Below, piece after piece: positions 27,147 to 35,332 of a DNA stretch of 64,000 bases. Numbering within the stretch: the first letter of the stretch is position 1; each line of letters opens with the position of its first letter. The notes beneath the pieces were generated by a model that did not search any database, was not told the origin of the DNA, and saw only the letters and a list, made by a program, of their open reading frames with translations. This stretch comes from Streptomyces durmitorensis (GTDB lineage: Bacteria; Actinomycetota; Actinomycetes; Streptomycetales; Streptomycetaceae), in the NCBI RefSeq assembly GCF_023498005.1, contig NZ_CP097289.1, forward strand, positions 2,294,001-2,358,000, read 5' to 3'. Both the position numbers and the translations under genes were made by a program.

Positions 27147-27629
27147 ATGGGAGCGTGGGAACTCCTGCTGGTCGCGGTGGTGCTGCTGCTCGGGATCGGC
27201 GGGGTACTTGTGCCCGGTGTGCCGGGGCCGTGGCTGGTGTGGGCCGCGGTTCTGTGGTGGGCGCTGCAGGACCCCGAGCCGGTCGCCTGGTGGGTCCTGG
27301 TGGGCGCGTCCGTCGTACTCCTCGTGGCGCAGGGCATCCGATGGCTGCTGCCGCCCCGGCGCTTCCGGGAGAGCGGTGCCACGCGCCGCACGGCCGTGTA
27401 CGCGGGGGCCGGGGCGCTTGTCGGGTTCTGCGTGGTGCCGGTGATCGGGTCGATCCCGGGGTTCATCGGCGGGATCTACCTGGGCGAACGGCTGCGGCTC
27501 GGCAGACACGGGGAAGCGGTGACGGCGACGCGGACGGCCATGCGGGCGGGCGGCTGGAGCGTGCTGACCGAGCTGTTCGCGTGCCTGCTGATCGCGGGGG
27601 CGTGGCTGGGGGCCGTGATCTGGGGGTGA
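27147..27629 (+). CDS. DUF456 membrane protein
   Basis: About 160 residues starting MGAWELLLVAVVLLLGIGGV. It has four to five membrane helices and the Gly-rich DUF456 signature GFCVVPVIGSIPGFIGGIYL near residue 100, with a second hydrophobic hairpin at the C-terminus. The function of this family is not known. The gene begins about 70 bp after the regulator gene on the same strand and could be read through from it. The ribosome binding site is weak. Confidence 0.8.
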   Translation: MGAWELLLVAVVLLLGIGGVLVPGVPGPWLVWAAVLWWALQDPEPVAWWVLVGASVVLLVAQGIRWLLPPRRFRESGATRRTAVYAGAGALVGFCVVPVIGSIPGFIGGIYLGERLRLGRHGEAVTATRTAMRAGGWSVLTELFACLLIAGAWLGAVIWG

Positions 27630-27731
27630 GCGGGCCGAGCCGACCGAGCCCCCGGCTGGACCATCCGTGGCGCTACGCATACACAGCACGCGTTCACGTA
27701 CACATACTCCCATCGGATCTCTCCCGACTCA

Positions 27732-27760
27732 TTGACTGGATGCCGCACCCTCTCTAGCTT
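27732..27760 (+). promoter_or_regulatory. Housekeeping-type promoter of the GH95 gene
   Basis: TTGACT (27732-27737) and TAGCTT (27755-27760) separated by exactly 17 bp match the HrdB-type -35/-10 arrangement. Transcription should begin near 27767, leaving a leader of about 50 nt before the ATG with a good ribosome binding site. Confidence 0.7.
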
Positions 27761-27778
27761 TCAGCGAGGTAAAGCTCC

Positions 27779-27805
27779 GATGACTCTGATGACTCCGATG
27801 ACTCC
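27779..27805 (+). repeat. Three tandem 9-bp units with in-frame ATG triplets
   Basis: gatgactct, gatgactcc, gatgactcc in a row. Each unit supplies an ATG in the GH95 frame, so an alternative N-terminus (MTLMTPMTP) could be made in addition to the start with the better ribosome site at 27816. Confidence 0.75.
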
Positions 27806-27815
27806 GGGAGAAGCG

Positions 27816-30164
27816 ATGCCAAGCCCGTCCAGAAGAACCGTGCTCGCCACCACCGGAACCGCGGTCGGCGGCGCACTCCTGTCCGGCGGCCTGCCCGCCC
27901 AGGCCACCACCGCGACCCAGGAGACGACGGAGGTGAGCGCGCCGGGCGACCCCTGGCGCACCGTCCTCGACGACGCCGACCTGGTCTGGCAGAAGCTGCC
28001 GAAGACCTGGTACGAGGGCCCTTACCTCGGCAACGGCTTCCTCGGCTCGGGGATCTACGCCGAGCCGAGCGCGCGGCCGGACGGCGCGACCACGGCACTG
28101 CGCTTCAACATCCAGCACTCCGAGGTGCAGGACCACCGCCCCGAGTTCGGCTCCCTCTTCGGCCTCGCCCGCCTGCCGATCGGCCACTTCACCCTCGAAC
28201 CCGTCGGAAGGATCACCGGCATCGACTGGCGCCTGCGGCTGCGCGACGCCGAACTGACCGGCACCCTCACCACGGACAAGGGCACCCTGAAGCTCCGCGC
28301 GCAGGTGCACAACACGCGCTCCGTCCTGGCCGTCGAGGTGACCGCGAGCGCGGGCGAGCGCGGCTTCCGCTGGGTGTTCCACCCGGCGGAGGCGATCAGC
28401 CCGCGCGCCGCGTTCAAGCCGCTGCCGGAGGGCTACGGGGGCAACCCGCCCGCCGAGGTGAAGGAGTACGACGGCGTCACGGCCGCCGTACAGCCGCTGC
28501 TCGCGGGCGGGCAGCACGTCACCGCGTGGCGGGAGCGGACGCGGGGCGGGGCCAGGACGCTGTACGTGAACGTGGCGCACTCGCATCCGGGCACCACGGC
28601 CCGCGACCGGGCGGTGCGCGCGGTGCGGGGTGCGGCGGGCCTCTCGTACGACGGGCTCGCGGCGTCGCACCGGGCCTGGTGGCACGCGTACTACCGCAAG
28701 AGTTTCCTGTCGCTGCCCGACGCCCGGATGCAGCGGTTCTACTGGATCCAGCTCTACAAGACGGCGGCCGCCGCCCGCCGGGACGCCCCGGTGATGGCGA
28801 CCTGCGGCCCGTGGCTGGAGCCGACGCCGTGGCCCAACACCTGGTGGAACCTGAACGTGCAGCTGGAGTACTGGCTGATCCACGGCTCCAACCACCTCGA
28901 ACTGGACGCGGTCACGCGCGCGTTGAGCGAATTCCGGTCCAACCTCACCAAGGAGATGGCGGCGCCCTACCGCGCCGACTCGCTCGGCATCCCCCGCACC
29001 ACGGACCCGTCGCTCGTCAATGGCGCATCGGTGACGGACGGCGGCTACGGCGTCGGCATCCCCGGCCAGGACCCGCCGACCCCCGAGGTCGGCAACCTCA
29101 CCTGGGCGCTGCACAACGTCTGGCTGAGCTACCGGCACACGATGGACGAGTCGATCCTGCGAGACGTCCTCTTCCCGCTGCTGCGGAAGGCGATCAATTA
29201 CTACCTGCACTTCCTGGAGCCGGGCACGGACGGCAAGTTGCACCTGCCGGCGACCTACTCACCCGAGTACGGCGGCAACTCACGGGACTGCAACTACGAC
29301 TTGATGCTGGTGAAGTGGGGCTGCCGCACGCTGCTGGAAGTCGCTGAACTCCTGGGCGTGGAGGACAAGTTGGCGCCGCGCTGGAGGGAGGTCGGCAGCA
29401 GACTGGCCGCGTACCCGACCGACGCGAACGGCTACATGATCGGTGCGGACATCCCCTTCGCGAAGTCGCACCGTCACTACTCCCACATGCTCGCGGTGTA
29501 CCCGCTGTACGAGGTGACGGGCCGCACGGCGGACGAACGCGCCCTGATCGAGCGGTCCTTGGCCCACTGGGTCGGCTTCGAGGGAGCCCTTCAGGGCTAC
29601 ACGTTCACGGGCGCCGCGTCGATGTCGGCGCTGCTCGGCAAGGGAGAGGACGCACTGAAGTACCTGGGTGAGCTGATGACGCGATTCATCCAGCCCAACA
29701 CCATGTACAAGGAGTCGGGCCCGGTCATCGAGACCCCGCTCTCCGCAGCGCAGTCCCTGCACGACATGGTCTGCCAGTCCTGGGGCGATGTCATCCGCGT
29801 CTTCCCCGCGCTGCCGTCGGCGTGGGCGGACCTCACGGTGCACAACTTCCGTACGCAGGGGGCGTTTCTGCTCAGCGCGGTGCGGCAGGGCGGGGCGACC
29901 CGGTGGGTGCGGCTCGTGAGCGAGGCGGGGGCGCCGTGCGTGGTGCGGCACGGGATCGCGGGGGCGGTCGAGGTGCGGGACGGGCGGGGGCGTCATCTGT
30001 CGTACGAGGATGTGGGCGGGGACGGGGACGGGGGTGCTGTGAGGATCGCTCTCGGGCGGGGCGAGTCGGCGCTGATCACCGCGGAGGGTGACCGTCCGGA
30101 TCTGCGGATCACCCCGGTCGAACCGAACGAGGCGGCGCCGCGCTGGGGCCTGCCCGCGGCTTAG
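27816..30164 (+). CDS. Tat-exported glycoside hydrolase family 95-like enzyme (alpha-L-fucosidase family)
   Basis: About 782 residues from the ATG at 27816, preceded by GGGAGAAG. The N-terminus MPSPSRRTVLATTGTAVGGA is a twin-arginine signal. A beta-sandwich domain (LPKTWYEGPYLGNGFLGSGI) is followed by an (alpha/alpha)6 catalytic barrel: YWIQLYKTAAAARRD, WWNLNVQLEYWLIHGSNHLE, YSPEYGGNSRDCNYD, and the GH95 signature FAKSHRHYSHMLAVYPLYE. A small C-terminal beta domain ends the protein. GH95 enzymes invert alpha-1,2-L-fucosidic or L-galactosidic bonds. The substrate here is unknown; extracellular location is expected. The stop codon is shared with the promoter of the next gene. Confidence 0.85.
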   Translation: MPSPSRRTVLATTGTAVGGALLSGGLPAQATTATQETTEVSAPGDPWRTVLDDADLVWQKLPKTWYEGPYLGNGFLGSGIYAEPSARPDGATTALRFNIQHSEVQDHRPEFGSLFGLARLPIGHFTLEPVGRITGIDWRLRLRDAELTGTLTTDKGTLKLRAQVHNTRSVLAVEVTASAGERGFRWVFHPAEAISPRAAFKPLPEGYGGNPPAEVKEYDGVTAAVQPLLAGGQHVTAWRERTRGGARTLYVNVAHSHPGTTARDRAVRAVRGAAGLSYDGLAASHRAWWHAYYRKSFLSLPDARMQRFYWIQLYKTAAAARRDAPVMATCGPWLEPTPWPNTWWNLNVQLEYWLIHGSNHLELDAVTRALSEFRSNLTKEMAAPYRADSLGIPRTTDPSLVNGASVTDGGYGVGIPGQDPPTPEVGNLTWALHNVWLSYRHTMDESILRDVLFPLLRKAINYYLHFLEPGTDGKLHLPATYSPEYGGNSRDCNYDLMLVKWGCRTLLEVAELLGVEDKLAPRWREVGSRLAAYPTDANGYMIGADIPFAKSHRHYSHMLAVYPLYEVTGRTADERALIERSLAHWVGFEGALQGYTFTGAASMSALLGKGEDALKYLGELMTRFIQPNTMYKESGPVIETPLSAAQSLHDMVCQSWGDVIRVFPALPSAWADLTVHNFRTQGAFLLSAVRQGGATRWVRLVSEAGAPCVVRHGIAGAVEVRDGRGRHLSYEDVGGDGDGGAVRIALGRGESALITAEGDRPDLRITPVEPNEAAPRWGLPAA

Positions 30165-30167
30165 GCT
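30162..30167 (+). promoter_or_regulatory. TAGGCT -10 box six nt before the PPOX gene start
   Basis: TAGGCT overlaps the TAG stop of the GH95 gene and lies 6 nt before an ATG without a Shine-Dalgarno sequence, the usual layout of leaderless Streptomyces mRNAs. Confidence 0.55.
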
Positions 30168-30173
30168 CGCGTC

Positions 30174-30542
30174 ATGACCGAATTCAGCGAGGCCGAGCGG
30201 GCGTACCTCAAGTCCCAGCGTCTGGGGCGGATGGCGAGCGTCGACGCGACGGGACAGCCGCAGGCCAACCCTGTGGGGTTCTTCCCGCAGGACGACGGGA
30301 CGATCCTGATCGGGGGGTATGCCTTGGGGAGCACGAAGAAGTGGCGCAATCTGCAGGGGAATCCGAAGGTGTCGCTGGTCGTGGACGACATGGTGAGTGA
30401 GCGGCCGTGGAAGGTGCGGGGGGTCGACATCCGTGGGGATGCGGAACTCCTCACGGGGCCACATGACTTGGGCCCTCACTTCAGTGAGGAGCTGATCCGG
30501 ATTCATCCTCGGCGGATCCATAGCTGGGGGCTGGAGCAGTAA
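30174..30542 (+). CDS. PPOX-class F420-dependent oxidoreductase
   Basis: 122 residues, the compact split-barrel size of F420-dependent PPOX proteins. MTEFSEAERAYLKSQRLGRM, then the strand ATGQPQANPVGFFPQDD, then GYALGSTKKWRNLQGNPKVS with the conserved Lys/Arg phosphate contacts, then VVDDMVSERPWKVRGVDIRG, match the family. Members use reduced F420 for single hydride transfers or bind flavin; the natural substrate is unknown. The gene starts 9 bp after the GH95 stop, but a TAGGCT box at the right distance suggests a leaderless transcript of its own. Confidence 0.85.
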   Translation: MTEFSEAERAYLKSQRLGRMASVDATGQPQANPVGFFPQDDGTILIGGYALGSTKKWRNLQGNPKVSLVVDDMVSERPWKVRGVDIRGDAELLTGPHDLGPHFSEELIRIHPRRIHSWGLEQ

Positions 30543-30547
30543 GTAGT

Positions 30548-30774
30548 CCCCAACCCCGCCCCTTCCCGGCTGCATCAATTAGCGGCTCCGCCGCGGGCCG
30601 CTGGCGCGGGGGCCTTCGTTGCCGTCATCACCGGCTTCGCCGAGTTCGTCCTCAAACGCCGGACGGGATAGATGTGCCAGCCTCTCCGGCGTTTGAGGAG
30701 CGGGGGTCTGGGGGCGGAGCCCCCTGCGCGGCGGAGCCGCCAATAGATGCAGCCGGGAAGGGGCGGGGTTGGGG
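30548..30774. repeat. Modular nested-hairpin repeat, copy 2
   Basis: Outer arms 30548-30575 and 30747-30774 are a perfect 28-bp inverted repeat; inner arms 30650-30662 and 30686-30698 are a perfect 13-bp inverted repeat. It shares the outer block (ccccaaccccgccccttccc) and the gccgtcatcaccggcttcgc block with copy 1 at 11413-11598, and lies between convergent PPOX and Ada-AlkA genes. Confidence 0.85.
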
Positions 30775-30788
30775 AAAAGAAAAGGCGG

Positions 30789-32153
30789 CTACCCCGCACC
30801 GCCCGCGGTCAGCACATGCCGCACCCCGTACGACCGCCAAGGCCGCCACGCATCAGGCACCGTCTCACCCGGCAACCCCACATCGGGGTCCCCGAGCGCC
30901 CGCATCCGAATCGAAGCGACAACCCCCGCACCCACCCCCTCCAAGGCCAGGAGGCCCGCCTCCGCATCCTCCCGATCCGCCCCCGCATCAAGCCGCACCC
31001 GCCCATCGGCAAGCGCAGCAGCCAGCTCCCCCAAGGGGCCCGGCTCCCCGGCCAGTGCTCCCGGCTCGGGGAAGACGTGGGTGAGGGATCCGCACGGCGC
31101 GTCCAGCGCCTTCCCGTACCGCTCCACGAGCAGCGCGGCCTCCCCGCGCCCCACAAGCGCCCGCACCGCGAACTCCTCGGGATCCGCCGCCCCCGGCGAG
31201 CGCAGGCCGGGCCGCGCCGCGACCAGCGGAGCGAGCCGCGCGTCGGCGCCGAGCCGCTCGTCCACGGCGTACGGATCCGCGTCCAGGTCGAAGAGCCGCC
31301 GCAACCGCTGCACGGCGGTCGTGAGGTCCCGCAGATCGGTCAGGTGGAGGCGGGCGTCCAGCCACCCCCCGACCCCGTGATCGCTCTCCTCGACGGCCAC
31401 GATCCCCGTGCCGTACGGCAGCCGCAACGTACGCCGGTAGGTACGCCCGCCCCGCTCCCCGGACACCTGCTCCACCCCGTCGACGGCCTCGTCGGAGAGC
31501 AGGTCGAAGACGGCGCCCGCCTCATAGGCCCCCCGGTAGGCGAGCCGCAGCGGAACCCCGGCGGACGGGGTGGCCCGCCCCGCGCCCCCGCCACGCGGCG
31601 CGGCGGCCCGCAGTGCGGTGGGCGTCAGGGCGTACACCGCCCGGATGGTGTCGTTGAACTGCCGCACGCTGGCGAACCCCGCCGCGAACGCGATCTCCGT
31701 GATCGGCAGTCCCGTGGTCTGCAGCAACACCCGCGCGGTGTGCGCCCGTTGGGCCCTGGCGAGGGCGACGGGCCCCGCCCCCAGCTCGGCGGTGAGCTGC
31801 CGCTGCACCTGCCGGGAGCTGTAGCCGAGCCGCACGGCGAGACCGGGGACGCCCTCGCGGTCGACGACGCCGTCACCGATCATGCGCATGGCACGGCCTA
31901 CGACGTCCGCGCGTACGTTCCACTCCGCTGACCCCGGCACCGCGTCCGGGCGGCAGCGTCGGCAGGCCCGGAATCCGGAGCCCTGGGCGGCTGCCGCAGT
32001 GGTGTAGTAGCGGACGTTCTTGCGCTTGGGGGTGACGGCGGGGCAGCTTGGCCGGCAGTAGATCCCGGTGGTCTCGACGGCGAAGAAGAACTCCCCGTCG
32101 AAGCGCGCGTCGCGGCTGCGAACCGCCTCGTACCTGGTCTCTTCATCGATCAC
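30789..32153 (-). CDS. Ada-AlkA fusion DNA repair/regulatory protein with degenerate glycosylase site
   Basis: About 454 residues from the GTG at 32153, preceded by GGAAG. The Ada N-terminal Zn domain has the methyl-acceptor site TTGIYCRPSCPA and FRACRRCRPD (four Cys, residues 25-65). Two AraC-type helix-turn-helices follow (PGLAVRLGYSSRQVQRQL, then ITEIAFAAGFASVRQFND). The C-terminal half is AlkA-like, but its HhH loop reads EGVGAGVVASIRMR instead of a GIGRWTA-like loop. GDPDVGLPGETVPDAWRPWR shows Glu where AlkA has catalytic Asp, with about 17 residues missing before WRPWRSY. Methylation sensing by Ada may be intact while base excision is doubtful. Confidence 0.85.
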   Translation of the reverse strand: MIDEETRYEAVRSRDARFDGEFFFAVETTGIYCRPSCPAVTPKRKNVRYYTTAAAAQGSGFRACRRCRPDAVPGSAEWNVRADVVGRAMRMIGDGVVDREGVPGLAVRLGYSSRQVQRQLTAELGAGPVALARAQRAHTARVLLQTTGLPITEIAFAAGFASVRQFNDTIRAVYALTPTALRAAAPRGGGAGRATPSAGVPLRLAYRGAYEAGAVFDLLSDEAVDGVEQVSGERGGRTYRRTLRLPYGTGIVAVEESDHGVGGWLDARLHLTDLRDLTTAVQRLRRLFDLDADPYAVDERLGADARLAPLVAARPGLRSPGAADPEEFAVRALVGRGEAALLVERYGKALDAPCGSLTHVFPEPGALAGEPGPLGELAAALADGRVRLDAGADREDAEAGLLALEGVGAGVVASIRMRALGDPDVGLPGETVPDAWRPWRSYGVRHVLTAGGAG

Positions 32154-32248
32154 GTCTTCCAGTGTGCGGCTTGGCCGGCGCTTCGGCTGGCGGAAATCGG
32201 ACACCACGTTGCGGGGGCGCCCGAGCGCCCCCGCAACGCTGCCGCTCG

Positions 32249-33394
32249 CTAGCGGATCCGGCCCCGCTTGGCCTCCAGGGCCGCCTTGCCCTCCGCGCCC
32301 CTCAGCTTCCACATACGCCGCATGTCCGCCCGGAGCTTCGCGTCCGTCTTGGCGACGATGCGCTGGTTCTCGCGGATCAACTTGCGGTAGCTGTCGAGGC
32401 GGCGGCCTTGGAGCGTGCCGTCCTCCACGGCCGCGAGTACCGCACAGCCGGGCTCGGCGGTGTGGGCGCAGTCGTGGAAGCGGCAGTCGGCCGCGAGCTC
32501 CTCGATCTCGGAGAAGACCTGGCCGACGCCGTTCCCGGCGTCGAAGAGGCCGACGCCCCGCAGGCCCGGTGTGTCGATGAGGACACCTCCCGCGGGGAGC
32601 ACGAGGAGGTTGCGGGTCGTCGTGGTGTGGCGGCCCTTGCCGTCCACGTCACGGGCTGCGTTGACCTGCATGACGTCCTCGCCGACCAGCGCGTTGGCCA
32701 GGGTCGACTTGCCCGCTCCTGACTGGCCGAGCAGGACGGACGTACCGCCGGAGACGACGGCGCACAGGATGTCGACGCCTTCCCCGGTGGTGGCGCTGAC
32801 CGGGAGCACCTGGACGCCGGGGGCCGATGTCTCCACGTCCTCGACGAGGTAGGACAGTCCCGTGGCGTCCGGGACCAGGTCGGCCTTGGTGAGGACGACC
32901 AGCGGCTGGGCGCCGGACTCCCAGGCCAGGGCGAGGAACCGTTCGATCCTGCCGAGGTCGAGCTCGACGGCGAGCGAGATGGCGATGATCGCGTGGTCGA
33001 CGTTGGCCGCGAGGATCTGCCCCTCGGACCGCTTGGAGGAGGTGGAGCGCACGAAGGCGGTGCGGCGCGGCAGCAGTGTCCTGACGTACCGCGGGTCACC
33101 ACCCTCGGGGTCGACGGCGACCCAGTCCCCCGTGCACACGACCTTCATCGGGTCGCGGGGCACGACGAACTCGGTGTCGGCGCGCACCGTGCCGACCGGG
33201 GTGACGACGTCGCACTGGCCGCGGTCGACGCGCAGGACGCGGCCGGGCAGCAGACCCTGCGCCGCGTACGGGGTGAAGTCGGCTTCCCGGTCCTCGTCCC
33301 AGCCGTAGGGCGCGAGAGCATCCGAAGAAGACTTGGAAGAGGGAGAAGAAGAAGGCTGCGGAGATGCAGAGGAAGACAAGGGGGGACCCTTCAC
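32249..33394 (-). CDS. rsgA: Ribosome small-subunit-dependent GTPase A
   Basis: About 381 residues from the GTG at 33394; a TTG at 33379 with AAGGG upstream is an alternative. A Ser-rich N-terminus and OB-fold (LPGRVLRVDRGQCDVVTPVG) precede a circularly permuted GTPase: G4 VLTKADLV comes before G1 LGQSGAGKSTLANAL, then TTTTRNLLVL (G2) and IDTPGLRG (G3). The C-terminal Zn finger is CRFHDCAHTAEPGC. RsgA helps late maturation of the 30S subunit. A 23-codon ORF with a perfect ribosome site lies just upstream on the same strand and may be a leader. Confidence 0.9.
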   Translation of the reverse strand: MKGPPLSSSASPQPSSSPSSKSSSDALAPYGWDEDREADFTPYAAQGLLPGRVLRVDRGQCDVVTPVGTVRADTEFVVPRDPMKVVCTGDWVAVDPEGGDPRYVRTLLPRRTAFVRSTSSKRSEGQILAANVDHAIIAISLAVELDLGRIERFLALAWESGAQPLVVLTKADLVPDATGLSYLVEDVETSAPGVQVLPVSATTGEGVDILCAVVSGGTSVLLGQSGAGKSTLANALVGEDVMQVNAARDVDGKGRHTTTTRNLLVLPAGGVLIDTPGLRGVGLFDAGNGVGQVFSEIEELAADCRFHDCAHTAEPGCAVLAAVEDGTLQGRRLDSYRKLIRENQRIVAKTDAKLRADMRRMWKLRGAEGKAALEAKRGRIR

Positions 33395-33443
33395 AGGGGT
33401 GGCCCCGGCGCACGCGCACTGTGGCGCGTGGAAAAGAGGAAGG

Positions 33444-33515
33444 TCAGCCGGTGACCACGGAGGTGGAATGAACGGACTTCTCGATGCGGGCAGCGCCCAT
33501 CTCAACGACAGCCAT
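33444..33515 (-). CDS. 23-codon small ORF with perfect Shine-Dalgarno upstream of rsgA
   Basis: ATG at 33515, TGA at 33444-33446, and AGGAGGT at 33523-33529 with 7-nt spacing, the strongest ribosome site in the neighbourhood. The peptide begins MAVVEMGAARIEKSVHSTS and ends VVTG. It is hydrophilic with no runs of one amino acid that would mark a classical attenuator. It ends 49 bp before the rsgA start, so it may be a leader peptide or a small protein; I do not recognise it. Confidence 0.55.
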   Translation of the reverse strand: MAVVEMGAARIEKSVHSTSVVTG

Positions 33516-33597
33516 CGGTCACACCTCCTGGATCACACTCAACCGGCACCGGCGGCCGAGCGGCCACCGACGAACAGAAGGAACCCTAGCTTCGGGC

Positions 33598-35262
33598 TCA
33601 GGCGGAGCGCCACCTCTTTTCCGGCCCGGCGGCGACGGGCTGCTCGGGCGCGGTGGGCTGCCCGGGCGCGGTGGGCTGCTCGGCCGCGGCCGACTTCTCG
33701 GACGCGGCGCGGGCCCCGCGCACGGCGGAGAGCGGGGTGGGCGCCAGCGTCTTGCGCAGGTTGGTGCGCATCGTCGACGCGGCGTCGAGCACGTAGTTCT
33801 GCCGGACCTTCCAGGGGCCGCGGTCGCCCTGCCGGGGGAAGGCGTCGATGGAGCGCTGGACGTATCCGGAGGCCAGGTCGAGCAGCGGGCGTTCGTCGAG
33901 CGTGCTGGTCGGCCTGGGTTCCACGGCCGCGTAGTCGTGCGCGCGCATGTGGTTGAGCACCTTGCACACGAGGCGTGACGTGAGGTCGGCGCGCAGCGTC
34001 CAGGACGCGTTGGTGTAGCCGATGCAGACCGCGAAGTTCGGTACGCCCGTCATCATCGCGCCGCGCCACACGAACTGCCGGTTCAGCTCCACGGGTTGAC
34101 CGTCGACGCGCGGCTCGATGCCGCCGAAGGCGAGGAGTTGGAGTCCGGTGGCGGTCACGACCACGTCGGCCTCCAGGACGCGGCCGGACTTCAGCCGGAT
34201 GCCCTCGGGGACGAAGCGCTCGACGTGGTCGGTGACGATCTCGGCTTCGCCCGTCTTCAGAACCTCGAACAGGTCGGCGTCGGGCACCGCGCACAGCCGC
34301 TGGTCCCACGGGTCGTACGACGGCGTGAGGTGGTCGGCGACGAGCCGGTCGTCCTTGACGATGCGCTTGTTGAGCCCGGTCAGCAGCTTCCGCGCGGCCT
34401 TCGGGCTGCGCCGACAGAACTGGTAGAGGCCGATGGCGAAGAGGATGTTCTTCGTCCGTACGACCCGGTGGGCCGCGTTCGCGGGCAGTACGGCGCGGAT
34501 GCCGTCGGCCAGCCTGTCCCGCGAGGGCAGCGAGCCGATCCAGGTCGGGCTGCGCTGCAACATGGTGACGTGCGCGGCGCTCCCCGCCATCGCGGGCACC
34601 AGCGTGACGGCGGTGGCGCCGCTGCCGATGACGACGACGCGCTTGCCGGTGTGGTCCAGGTCCTCGGGCCAGAACTGCGGGTGCACGATCGTGCCGGTGA
34701 AGGAGTCGGCGCCCGCGAACTCGGGGGCGTGTCCCTGGTCGTAGTTGTAGTAGCCCGCGCAGGAGTACAGGAAGTCGCAGGTGACGGTGGTCAGGATGCG
34801 GCTGCCGTCCTCCTCGGTGCGCTCCAGCGTCACCGTCCAACGGGCCGTCGCCGTGGACCAGTCGGCGCCGACGACCTTGGTCCCGTAGCGGATCCGGCGG
34901 TCGATGCCGAACTGGGCGGCGGTCTCCTTGATGTAGTCGAGGATGGACCGGCCGTCGGCGAGCACCTTCGACTCGCGCCAGGGCTTGAAGGCATAGCCGA
35001 GCGTGAACATGTCGGAGTCCGAGCGCACACCCGGGTAGCGGAACAGGTCCCACGTCCCGCCCATGGACTGCCGCGCCTCGATGATCGCGTACGAGCGCTC
35101 GGGGCACTCGGTCTGCAGCCGGTAGGCGGCGCCGACGCCGGACAGACCGGCGCCCACGATCACGACGTCGATGTGCTCGACCGGAGTGCCGGTACCCGCG
35201 GTGCCGTCGGTGCTTGCAGTGTCGTCGGTGCCCTCGGTGCTGGAGTCTGCGGTGTGCGTCAT
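33598..35262 (-). CDS. Baeyer-Villiger-type flavin monooxygenase (EthA/MymA-like)
   Basis: About 554 residues from the ATG at 35262 (GAGAAG upstream). A Thr/Ser/Asp-rich start precedes the FAD motif DVVIVGAGLSGVGAAYRLQ. Then come MGGTWDLFRYPGVRSDSDM, the Baeyer-Villiger fingerprint FTGTIVHPQFWP, and the NADPH motif VVVIGSGATAVTLVPAMA near residue 190. This matches the EthA/MymA subgroup rather than large cyclohexanone-type enzymes. It inserts oxygen into ketones or oxidises sulfur groups. The divergent gene is an AraC regulator of the VirS type, the same pairing as mycobacterial virS-mymA. Confidence 0.88.
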   Translation of the reverse strand: MTHTADSSTEGTDDTASTDGTAGTGTPVEHIDVVIVGAGLSGVGAAYRLQTECPERSYAIIEARQSMGGTWDLFRYPGVRSDSDMFTLGYAFKPWRESKVLADGRSILDYIKETAAQFGIDRRIRYGTKVVGADWSTATARWTVTLERTEEDGSRILTTVTCDFLYSCAGYYNYDQGHAPEFAGADSFTGTIVHPQFWPEDLDHTGKRVVVIGSGATAVTLVPAMAGSAAHVTMLQRSPTWIGSLPSRDRLADGIRAVLPANAAHRVVRTKNILFAIGLYQFCRRSPKAARKLLTGLNKRIVKDDRLVADHLTPSYDPWDQRLCAVPDADLFEVLKTGEAEIVTDHVERFVPEGIRLKSGRVLEADVVVTATGLQLLAFGGIEPRVDGQPVELNRQFVWRGAMMTGVPNFAVCIGYTNASWTLRADLTSRLVCKVLNHMRAHDYAAVEPRPTSTLDERPLLDLASGYVQRSIDAFPRQGDRGPWKVRQNYVLDAASTMRTNLRKTLAPTPLSAVRGARAASEKSAAAEQPTAPGQPTAPEQPVAAGPEKRWRSA

Positions 35263-35332
35263 GCTTCTCAGTGTCCGGAAGCACACCCGGCAGGAATTGA
35301 CCCGGGACGACAGATCTTTGACCCTGGACGAC

